Shown: piece after piece, positions 18,055 through 25,964 of the stretch | Layout: each line of letters starts with the position of its first letter | Numbering within the stretch: the first letter of the stretch is position 1 | From: Pseudoalteromonas sp. MSK9-3 | GTDB lineage: Bacteria > Pseudomonadota > Gammaproteobacteria > Enterobacterales > Alteromonadaceae | Direction: 5' to 3' | DNA: 64,000 bases | NCBI RefSeq assembly: GCF_003590335.1 | Contig: NZ_MIET01000036.1 | Coordinates: forward strand, 62,001-126,000 | Notes under the pieces: model-generated | The model's database searches: none | Told to the model about the DNA's origin: nothing | The model's input: the letters and a program-made list of their open reading frames with translations, nothing else | Translations under genes and position numbers: made by a program

Positions 18055-19005
18055 TCATTCTGGCGGTTGTTGCATGTCTGGGTGAATGCGGCCCAAGATG
18101 CCATCGAGTTCATTCAAGCTAGTGTAAGAAATCACCAGCTTGCCTTTGCCACGATTATTATAGTTAATTTCCACTTTAGCGCCTAAATTTTCGCCTAATT
18201 GCTGCTCTAACAATCTGACATCTGGGTCTTTTTCCTTTGTTTCTTTTTTGTCCGCCGGCTCTAAAATACTGCGCACTAACTTCTCTGTTTCACGTACCGT
18301 TAAGGCTTTTGCGACGGCTGTTCGCGCCACCTCAGATTGCGCTTCGCCTGAGAGTGCTAATAGGCAGCGTGCATGGCCCATTTCTATATCGCCATGCTCC
18401 AACAATATTTTAACATCATCATTGAGATTATTAAGACGTAACAGGTTTGTCACTGTTGTACGCGACTTACCCACCGCCTCAGCAACCTGCTGATGTGTTA
18501 ATTCAAATTCGGTGAGTAAACGATGTAGTGCAACCGCTTCTTCCATGGCATTTAAGTCTTCACGCTGAATATTTTCAATCAACGCTATCGCCACAGCCGC
18601 TTCGTCAGCAACTTGCTTTAAAATACACGGCACCATACTTAGCTGAGCTAATTGCGCGGCACGCCAACGTCGTTCACCCGCAATGATCTCATAATCCGTA
18701 TCACTGATATGGCGCACCACAATCGGTTGTAAAATACCTTGAGAGCGAATTGACCCTGCCAACTCTTCTAACGCTTGTTCTGACATGTCTTTACGGGGCT
18801 GGTATTTACCTGGTCGTAAATATTCGATAGGTAACCGCTGCAACTCACCATCAACCGGCATGGTTGTTTTTGGTGTTTGGGGCTCACTTGTTTTACTGTC
18901 AGCTTCAGTTACTTCACTTACCACCGGCTCAGATGAAGGAGCTGGTTTTGCTGAGCTTAATAAGGCATCCAAACCTCGCCCTAAACCACGTTTTTTAACC
19001 GACAT
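18055..19005 (-). CDS. parB: Chromosome partitioning protein ParB
   Basis: This 316-residue protein has the N-terminal ParA-activating motif GLGRGLDALLS, the CTP/arginine patch AGERRWRAAQLA, the helix-turn-helix (THQQVAEAVGKSRTTVTNLLRL) and a C-terminal dimer domain. It binds parS sites near the origin and, with ParA, segregates the origin region. It is downstream of parA by 15 bases. No 16-base parS consensus was recognised by eye in the window. Confidence 0.97.
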   Translation of the reverse strand: MSVKKRGLGRGLDALLSSAKPAPSSEPVVSEVTEADSKTSEPQTPKTTMPVDGELQRLPIEYLRPGKYQPRKDMSEQALEELAGSIRSQGILQPIVVRHISDTDYEIIAGERRWRAAQLAQLSMVPCILKQVADEAAVAIALIENIQREDLNAMEEAVALHRLLTEFELTHQQVAEAVGKSRTTVTNLLRLNNLNDDVKILLEHGDIEMGHARCLLALSGEAQSEVARTAVAKALTVRETEKLVRSILEPADKKETKEKDPDVRLLEQQLGENLGAKVEINYNNRGKGKLVISYTSLNELDGILGRIHPDMQQPPE

Positions 19006-19020
19006 GTTATTATTATCCTC

Positions 19021-19806
19021 TTAGGCAACCGCAGCAGATTGCTTTTCTTTTCGGCGTAGCATCTCTCCAGCTAACGCCAAATATGCTTTTGCACCACTGG
19101 ATGCCCTATCGTAATACATCGCAGGTGCGCCAAAACTTGGCGCCTCAGCTAACCTCACATTACGTGGGATCACAGTGCGGTACACTTTTTCGCCAAAGTG
19201 TTGTTTCAGCTGTTCAGAAACATCATTGGCTAAACGATTGCGAGGATCATACATGGTGCGCAAAATCCCCTCAATCTGTAAATTCGGATTTACCAACTTT
19301 GCCAGCTGAGTGATCGTGTCCATCAACGCCGTTAACCCCTCTAGCGCATAATATTCGCACTGCATAGGCACTAAAATAGAATCAGCCGCAGCCATCGCAT
19401 TGACTGTCAGCATATTCAGTGAGGGTGGACAATCAATAAAAATAAATTCATATTGATCTTGAATGGACTCTAGTGCATTTCTTAAGCGCACTTCACGCGC
19501 AAAGAGCTCCATCAATTTAACTTCCGCCGCAGTAACATCTCCGTTAGCAGCAATTAAATGATATTCACCCGACGTGTCTTTACTGATCACATCCGCTATC
19601 GCTGACTCTTCTATCAGCAAATCATAAATGGTGGGCACATCACCATACTTATCAATACCACTGCCCATGGTTGCATTACCTTGTGGGTCTAGGTCAATAA
19701 GTAACACTTTACGTTTGGTCGCAGCCATCGATGCGGCTAAATTTACAGCCGTGGTGGTTTTGCCAACGCCACCTTTTTGGTTTGCAATTGCAATAACTTT
19801 TGCCAC
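19021..19806 (-). CDS. parA: Chromosome partitioning ATPase ParA (Soj)
   Basis: This 261-residue protein has the deviant Walker A KGGVGKTTTAVNLAA at residues 11-25, DPQGNAT and FIDCPPSLNMLT. It lacks the extra N-terminal DNA-binding domain of plasmid ParA proteins, as usual for chromosomal Soj. It acts with ParB. It is transcribed after rsmG with a gap of 16 bases. Confidence 0.97.
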   Translation of the reverse strand: MAKVIAIANQKGGVGKTTTAVNLAASMAATKRKVLLIDLDPQGNATMGSGIDKYGDVPTIYDLLIEESAIADVISKDTSGEYHLIAANGDVTAAEVKLMELFAREVRLRNALESIQDQYEFIFIDCPPSLNMLTVNAMAAADSILVPMQCEYYALEGLTALMDTITQLAKLVNPNLQIEGILRTMYDPRNRLANDVSEQLKQHFGEKVYRTVIPRNVRLAEAPSFGAPAMYYDRASSGAKAYLALAGEMLRRKEKQSAAVA

Positions 19807-19822
19807 AGTGTCCTCGGAAAGC

Positions 19823-20443
19823 TTAGTCTTTAGAAAGAATAATTAAATGTCGCTCAGCATCCAGTTCTGGAACTTCTAAGCTAATCTTTTGCTCAAAGTG
19901 CACACCTGTTGGCAAGTTCTCTAATTCTTGCTCAGGAAATTGACCTTTTAGCGCAATAAAGCGACCAGAATTATCAATTAGATGCTCACACCACTGCACC
20001 ATATCTTGTAATGATGCAAATGCGCGGCTAAGCACACCATCTAATTTAACACTTGGCTGATAATCTTCAACACGAGACTGAACAGGAGTGACATTATCTA
20101 AACCAAGCGCATGTTTTACCTGCATTAAAAAACGAACTCGTTTACCAAGGCTATCAAGTAATACAAATTGCGTATCAGGCAAAGCAATGGCCAATACGAT
20201 GCCCGGTAATCCTGGACCCGTACCAACATCAATATACTGTTTGCCAGCTAAGTGAGGGGCAACCATGAGTGAATCCATAATGTGTTTAACTACCATTTCA
20301 CTCGGATTGCGTACAGAGGTTAAATTGTAAGCTTTATTCCATTTGTCTAATAATTCAACATACTGCACAAGCTGCTGCTGTTGAAGTTCAGTAAGCGCAA
20401 TATCCGTCTGCGCTAATAAAGAAGATAGTTGTTGATGTAACAC
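19823..20443 (-). CDS. rsmG: 16S rRNA 7-methylguanosine(527) methyltransferase
   Basis: This 206-residue SAM-dependent methyltransferase has the motif DVGTGPGLPGIVLAI near residue 72 and RAFASLQDMVQW. It modifies G527 of 16S rRNA. It is 15 bases after mnmG, the usual pairing next to the origin. Confidence 0.98.
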   Translation of the reverse strand: MLHQQLSSLLAQTDIALTELQQQQLVQYVELLDKWNKAYNLTSVRNPSEMVVKHIMDSLMVAPHLAGKQYIDVGTGPGLPGIVLAIALPDTQFVLLDSLGKRVRFLMQVKHALGLDNVTPVQSRVEDYQPSVKLDGVLSRAFASLQDMVQWCEHLIDNSGRFIALKGQFPEQELENLPTGVHFEQKISLEVPELDAERHLIILSKD

Positions 20444-20458
20444 GAGATCCCATTGCCG

Positions 20459-22348
20459 TTACGCTGACTTGCGCAACAGCCCTTGCTTTTTCAGATACAC
20501 TAATAATAGCGAAATAGCTGCTGGGGTGATACCAGAAATACGAGAAGCTTGGCCAATGGTGTCTGGTCGAGCATCGGTTAGCTTCGCAACGACCTCATTT
20601 GATAGGCCACTTACTTGGCTGTAATCAAACTCTTTTGGTAGCAATGACTCTTCATGACGCAATTGTTTGTTGATCTCATCTTGTTGACGCGCAATGTAAC
20701 CTGCATACTTGGTTTGGATCTCTACTTGCTCAAGTGCTTGAATATTCGTCGCATCAGATCCTAACCCTTCAATCCCCGTTAGATCATGATAATTGATCTC
20801 CGGGCGACGGATCAGATCTTCCAAACTGGCTTCTCGTGTTAATGGCGTTTTAAGTAACGCGTTTACTTGATCAATGGCTGGATGATCTTTGTGGATCCAT
20901 GTTGCTTTTAAACGCTGTGCTTCTTGTTCCATTACTTCAAGTTTGTCGTTAAATGCAGCCCATCTTTCATCATCAACCAAACCAAGCTCTCGGCCTTTTT
21001 CAGTCAAGCGTAAATCAGCGTTATCTTCACGTAATAATAATCGGTATTCAGCACGACTAGTAAACATACGGTACGGTTCTTTGGTACCAAGCGTTGCTAA
21101 GTCGTCAATTAATACACCGGCGTATGCTTGATCGCGGCGTGGTGTCCAGGCATCTTTACCTTGTACTTGTAATGCCGCATTCATGCCAGCTATCAAGCCT
21201 TGTGCACCAGCTTCTTCATAACCGGTAGTGCCGTTTATTTGACCTGCAAAGAATAAACCAGTGATAAATTTAGTCTCTAAAGATTGTTTTAAATCTCTAG
21301 GATCAAAGAAGTCGTACTCAATTGCATAACCTGGGCGACAGATATGGGCATTTTCAAAACCTTTAATTGATTGCACAATTTGTAATTGCACATCAAAGGG
21401 TAAGCTGGTGGATATACCATTTGGATACAGCTCATAGGACGTTAACCCTTCAGGCTCTACAAATATTTGGTGCTTATCTTTGTCAGCAAATCGAACTATT
21501 TTATCTTCGATTGATGGACAGTACCTTGGGCCTATGCCTTCAATAACGCCTGCATACATCGGAGAACGGTGTAAATTTTCACGGATCACATCATGCGTTT
21601 TTTCATTTGTGTAAGTGATATAACATGGGATCTGTTGTGGATGATCTGATTGCTTACCCATAAATGAAAATGTAGGGGTTGGTGTATCACCTGGTTGCGC
21701 TTGCATAACCGAGAAATCAACCGTTCGGGCATCAATACGTGGTGGTGTACCCGTTTTTAATCTATCAACACGAAATGGTAATTCACGTAACCTATCAGCA
21801 AGGGCTATCGATGGTGGATCGCCAGCTCTTCCCCCTTTAAAATTTTCCATGCCAATATGGATTTGGCCACCCAAGAATGTTCCCACTGTCAGTACTACAG
21901 AATGTGCACTGAAACGCAGTCCCATTTGGGTTACAACGCCTTTCACTTGGTCTTGTTCAACGATTAAGTCATCACAAGATTGTTGGAAAATCTTTAGGTT
22001 ATCTTGGTTTTGCAAAATGGTTTGAATTTCAGCTTTGTACAAGACACGGTCAGCTTGAGCACGTGTTGCTCTTACCGCAGGTCCTTTAGACGAATTCAGA
22101 GTTCTAAATTGAATACCCCCTTTGTCTATCGCTTTCGCCATAGCTCCGCCTAGTGCATCAATTTCTTTTACTAAATGGCCTTTGCCAATACCACCTATTG
22201 CGGGGTTACATGACATTTGACCCAGAGTATCCATATTGTGTGTTAACAATAAGGTGTTCATACCCATTCTAGCAGCAGCAAGGGCAGCTTCTGTACCTGC
22301 GTGTCCGCCACCAACTACAATAACGTCAAAATGTTCATGATAAATCAT
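20459..22348 (-). CDS. mnmG: tRNA uridine-5-carboxymethylaminomethyl modification enzyme MnmG
   Basis: This 629-residue FAD protein has the dinucleotide fold VIVVGGGHAGTEAALAAARMG at the N-terminus, CNPAIGGIGKGHLVKEIDALGG, and the C-terminal helical domain that meets MnmE. With MnmE (24017-25381) it installs the cmnm5 group at U34 of tRNAs. It borders oriC directly, as gidA does in E. coli, and transcription runs away from the origin. Confidence 0.99.
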   Translation of the reverse strand: MIYHEHFDVIVVGGGHAGTEAALAAARMGMNTLLLTHNMDTLGQMSCNPAIGGIGKGHLVKEIDALGGAMAKAIDKGGIQFRTLNSSKGPAVRATRAQADRVLYKAEIQTILQNQDNLKIFQQSCDDLIVEQDQVKGVVTQMGLRFSAHSVVLTVGTFLGGQIHIGMENFKGGRAGDPPSIALADRLRELPFRVDRLKTGTPPRIDARTVDFSVMQAQPGDTPTPTFSFMGKQSDHPQQIPCYITYTNEKTHDVIRENLHRSPMYAGVIEGIGPRYCPSIEDKIVRFADKDKHQIFVEPEGLTSYELYPNGISTSLPFDVQLQIVQSIKGFENAHICRPGYAIEYDFFDPRDLKQSLETKFITGLFFAGQINGTTGYEEAGAQGLIAGMNAALQVQGKDAWTPRRDQAYAGVLIDDLATLGTKEPYRMFTSRAEYRLLLREDNADLRLTEKGRELGLVDDERWAAFNDKLEVMEQEAQRLKATWIHKDHPAIDQVNALLKTPLTREASLEDLIRRPEINYHDLTGIEGLGSDATNIQALEQVEIQTKYAGYIARQQDEINKQLRHEESLLPKEFDYSQVSGLSNEVVAKLTDARPDTIGQASRISGITPAAISLLLVYLKKQGLLRKSA

Positions 22349-22399
22349 TTACGGGATCCTACTTAAAAATTACCGGTTCGATTTTGAAAGGATGCGTAT

Positions 22400-22780
22400 T
22401 CTACCTAGAAATACTCAGAAGTGAAATGACTAAATAGTAACCAATGAGTAAAAAAGCTCAAAAGAGATCTTTTAATATAAATAAGATCTTTTTAAAGATC
22501 TTTATTAGATCTTACTACTAGTGATCCGCTTTTCTGTGAGTAAGGTGAAATACCTATTTAACAGCAAAGACTTAGATCAGATCAATTAGTGTGAATAGGA
22601 TCGGATCAAGTATCTGATAAGCTCTGATCAAAATGGCTATTTATACACAGGGCTAGATCATCTCATAATTATCCCAAGGATAACTATGGTTAGATCTGCA
22701 GGTAGATCAAAGGTTATCCACAATCCGATCTTAAAATCTCTAAAAATGTGTATAACTTATGTGTAAAAGATCAATGAGGA
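22400..22780. other. oriC: Chromosomal replication origin oriC
   Basis: The mnmG-mioC gap is AT-rich and holds 15 GATC sites in about 340 bases. DnaA boxes: TTATACACA at 22641-22649, TTATCCACA at 22714-22722, TTATACACA on the minus strand at 22747-22755, and a weaker TTATCCCAA at 22669-22677. Three AT-rich repeats starting AAGATCTTT or AGATCTTTT at about 22465-22510 resemble the E. coli 13-mer unwinding element. Order and direction of mnmG, oriC and mioC match E. coli. Confidence 0.92.
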
Positions 22781-23227
22781 CTACTGAGATACAGTGAGTG
22801 CATTACTAAACTGCGGTAACCAACTCAATGCAGTGTCTTCTGGAAGTGCTTCATCTAATACATTGATCTCTAAAACCGGCAGCATATTTGTTGCACCTTT
22901 ATCTACCAATAACTGTGCAATATTTTTAGCTGCATGGTTATACGTGTCATAGCTGGTATCACCCAACCCGACGACAGCAAACTGTTTAGCGCTCAAATTA
23001 CCTTGCTGATTTACTTGATCAATAAATGGCAATAAGTTCTCTGGATAATCACCTGCACCATAGGTTGAGGTTACGATTAACCAGTGATCATGTTCACAAT
23101 ATGCTAAGTCAGGTTGCTCGTGCAAATTAGCAACAAACCCTTGGTTTTCTAAGGCTTCTTTTAGCTGATCAGCAACATATTCAGCTGATCCCATTTGACT
23201 TCCAACGATGATCTCTAATTGTGTCAT
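22781..23227 (-). CDS. mioC: Flavodoxin-like protein MioC
   Basis: This 148-residue FMN-binding protein has the flavodoxin pattern GSQMGSAEYVADQL at the phosphate loop, STYGAGDYPENLLPF and GLGDTSYDTYNHAAKNI. In E. coli MioC takes part in biotin synthase electron transfer and its transcript reads into oriC; the same direction is kept here, since it ends at the oriC border. DnaA boxes upstream (23412-23537) suggest control by DnaA. Confidence 0.95.
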   Translation of the reverse strand: MTQLEIIVGSQMGSAEYVADQLKEALENQGFVANLHEQPDLAYCEHDHWLIVTSTYGAGDYPENLLPFIDQVNQQGNLSAKQFAVVGLGDTSYDTYNHAAKNIAQLLVDKGATNMLPVLEINVLDEALPEDTALSWLPQFSNALTVSQ

Positions 23228-24016
23228 TATAATTGATCAAGTAATTTTAATGGCGTCATCATATAGTGCCTGTGGAAGAAGTAAAGAGGTGCGCAAATTG
23301 ATTGGATAAAAAATAGCGTGCGTTTTTCACTCAAAACAATGGTTTTTAGTTTAACTTACTGTATTTAAATGAATTAATAAAATATTCCAAGCCGGTTTTT
23401 AGTGAGCTTTATGTGGATAAACTGAGTAAATCTTTGCGATAAGTTTATTGCTCAAGCACCTACTAGACACTATTTTAGCGTGTTTTGGCTGTTTTTAGCT
23501 TGGTTATTGGCTATGTGGACAACTTCGTTGTGCATAACGATCAAGTGCTTGATTTCGATCTGCTTTTTTAGATCTATAAAGTTAGATCCATATATTAAAA
23601 TAATCTAAAAATGGCAGGATCTGATCTGTATTAACGATGCCGAGTACTCGGCTATGGAAAATTAGCCTGTTATTTGCGCATGAAATGTTGGTTTTTTTAC
23701 GTTCCGGGGTTAGGTTTTTCACGTGTAGATCTGAAAGCGGTGTTAATTTGAGCTGATATACATTTAGGTTATGGGATAAACCGGCCGCGTAAAAGTAAAA
23801 TACGGGCAGCATAGATTGTGTGGGACACGAATGTCCGATAAATATAGCTTACTTAGTAAACTATATTTGAATATAAATACAGAGGGTTACGGTTACTTTA
23901 ATGCGGTAAAAGTACTTAGTTGATCATGTATCTGATGTTACGTGTGAGTGGTCGAGAGAGTATTCGCTGAGGTGTAAAAAAAGGGGAGTGCTCCCCTTAA
24001 TTTTGTTCAAAAGTGG
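23228..24016. other. mioC-mnmE intergenic region with DnaA boxes
   Basis: No credible gene is seen; a 76-codon minus-strand frame at 23582-23812 has no family features. Minus-strand DnaA boxes are present: TTATCCACA (23412-23420), TTGTCCACA (23514-23522) and TTATGCACA (23529-23537), followed by AT-rich GATC-containing DNA at about 23560-23590. This is the probable mioC promoter and perhaps an extra DnaA-binding region. Confidence 0.6.
23976..23998 (-). terminator. mnmE terminator
   Basis: A hairpin with arms AAGGGGAG and CTCCCCTT and a two-base loop is followed on the minus strand by a run of Ts. It lies about 20 bases past the mnmE stop. Confidence 0.9.
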
Positions 24017-25381
24017 TTATTTACCGATACAAAATGAGCTGAAGATCTTACCCAGTAAATCGTCGGAGGTGAATTCACCCGTAATTTCGTTTAAGTATTG
24101 CTGAGTTAAACGCAGTTCTTCAGCAAGGATCTCGCCTGCGATATGCATCTCTAGCTGCGTTTTACCTATATCTAAATGTTCAGCTGAACGCTCTAATGCA
24201 TCTAAATGACGGCGACGTGCCATAAAGCCACCTTCAGTAGCGCCCTGAAAACCAATGCATGCTTTGAGATGATCCCGTAGTAAATCGATGCCATCGGTGT
24301 TTTTTGCACTTAAGCGTAAGACAGGGTAGTTGTCTTGTTGACACATACCGACCGCTTCTTGTGATAAATCGATTTTATTACGCACTACGGTAACGGCCAT
24401 ACCTTGCGGTAAACGTGCCATAAACTCAGGCCAAATTTGCATCGGATCAGTGTGTTCGGTGTCAGTACCATCGACCATAAAGAGTACGTGATCGGCTTGG
24501 CTTATTTCATCCCAGGCACGCTCAATACCAATTTGCTCTACTTTGTCGGGGCTATCACGCAGTCCAGCGGTATCAATTATGTGCAGTGGCATCCCATCTA
24601 TATGAATATGTTCACGCAGTACGTCACGGGTTGTACCTGCAATGTCTGTCACGATGGCGGCTTCGCGGCCAGCTAATGCATTAAGTAAACTGGATTTACC
24701 AGCATTTGGACGGCCTGCGATCACCACTCGCATACCTTCGCGCATGATACTGCCTTGTTTAGCTTGTTTACGGACTTCATTAAGTTGTGCGATGATCGCG
24801 TTCAAATCACCACTCACTTTTCCGTCAGATAAAAAGTCTATTTCTTCATCTGGAAAGTCGATAGCGGCTTCTACATACATACGTAAATGAATAACCTTTT
24901 CCACCAGCGTATTAATATGATTAGAAAAATCACCTTGTAAAGAATGAAGAGCACTTTTAGCTGCTTGTTCACTGGTCGCATTAATGAGATCGGCGATGGC
25001 TTCTGCTTGGGTGAGATCCATTTTGTCGTTTAAAAAAGCACGCTCTGAAAATTCTCCTGGCTGCGCTAAGCGCACCCCCGCAATTTGGCAAATTTCTTTG
25101 AGGAGCATATCAATAACAACAGGACCACCATGGCCTTGTAACTCTAAAACATCTTCGCCAGTGAAGGAGTTAGGGCCAGCGAAATACAGTGCAATGCCTT
25201 GATCTAATTGCTCACCTTGTAAGGTGTTGAATGGTAAGTATTCTGCATAACGTGTTTTTGGGCATTTACCTACGATTTGTTCGGCGACTTGAGTTGCTAA
25301 TGTACCCGATACGCGAATAATTCCTACACCGCCGCGTCCCGGTGCGGTGGCTTGAGCTACGATGGTGTCTTGTGTGTTCAT
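24017..25381 (-). CDS. mnmE: tRNA modification GTPase MnmE (TrmE)
   Basis: This 454-residue protein has an N-terminal formyl-THF binding domain, a helical domain, and an inserted GTPase with GRPNAGKSSLLN, DTAGLRD and NKID, ending in the conserved CIGK with the functional cysteine. It works with MnmG on wobble uridine. In most relatives yidC lies directly upstream of it; here about 17 kb of accessory genes intervene. Confidence 0.98.
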   Translation of the reverse strand: MNTQDTIVAQATAPGRGGVGIIRVSGTLATQVAEQIVGKCPKTRYAEYLPFNTLQGEQLDQGIALYFAGPNSFTGEDVLELQGHGGPVVIDMLLKEICQIAGVRLAQPGEFSERAFLNDKMDLTQAEAIADLINATSEQAAKSALHSLQGDFSNHINTLVEKVIHLRMYVEAAIDFPDEEIDFLSDGKVSGDLNAIIAQLNEVRKQAKQGSIMREGMRVVIAGRPNAGKSSLLNALAGREAAIVTDIAGTTRDVLREHIHIDGMPLHIIDTAGLRDSPDKVEQIGIERAWDEISQADHVLFMVDGTDTEHTDPMQIWPEFMARLPQGMAVTVVRNKIDLSQEAVGMCQQDNYPVLRLSAKNTDGIDLLRDHLKACIGFQGATEGGFMARRRHLDALERSAEHLDIGKTQLEMHIAGEILAEELRLTQQYLNEITGEFTSDDLLGKIFSSFCIGK

Positions 25382-25964
25382 AAGGCCATTTATTTAGCGT
25401 TTATATTGTCGCTAATTGTACAGCAAAGGGGCAAACTGAGCTATTAACAACCATAAGATATTGCCATTACAACCGCATATTACGAGCTAGGTGTTTAATG
25501 GTTTAACTCCTAGCTCGCCTGTGTTGGTTAAATAAAGTAGGGAGAGCTTTTATTCTCAGCTTCGTTTTTACACTGATGGCTATATATTATTGAATCTATA
25601 ATTAACAGTATATGCGCATTACTTTTACAAAAAGAACAATACCTTGATCTGAATCCTGTGCTAAATACGAGTTAAATGATACTTATTCTACATGAGGCCA
25701 TATCAATGATGATGCATTGCGTTAGCCATCGTTATATTGAAGTAGGTAGTGGGAGCTGTACGCAGTGTATTGATGTGCTGTTTGGTAAATTGTCTATAGG
25801 CGGTTATATCCACTAAAACCAGACCATTGTGGCTATTAAAACGATAGTGTAAACCTTTTGTCTCATTTATGTAATTTTTAGCACGTGTTACTACTACAAT
25901 ATGGTCGGATTATTTTATCTATTAATAATATTTGATTATTTTTAACGTAAGCTGTGAAGGAATT
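25382..25964. other. mnmE-regulator intergenic region
   Basis: This divergent gap holds promoters for mnmE and for the regulator at 25965. The only coding candidate is a 36-codon micro-ORF at 25706-25816. No terminator or known operator was recognised. Confidence 0.4.
25706..25816 (+). CDS. Micro-ORF, 36 codons, with SCTQC motif
   Basis: Three successive ATGs (25706, 25709, 25712) follow a TGAGG site by 8 bases. The peptide contains IEVGSGSCTQCI. Its DNA and protein resemble the micro-ORF at 28971-29048 (IDIGNSCTQCV), and the differences in the shared CTQC part fall at third codon positions (ACG/ACC, CAG/CAA). It has no known family that I recognise. It could be a real small peptide, a duplicated gene scrap or chance. 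Confidence 0.3.
   Translation: MMMHCVSHRYIEVGSGSCTQCIDVLFGKLSIGGYIH

Noticed and set aside
18055..19806. parS centromere sites near parAB
   Set aside because: I looked for the TGTTNCACGTGAAACA-type palindrome here and saw none; related half-like strings GTTCCACGTG occur inside recF (49187 and 49819), which is suggestive but not part of this interval.
23582..23812. 76-codon minus-strand frame between mioC and mnmE
   Set aside because: No recognisable domain and no clear ribosome site, in a region that looks regulatory.
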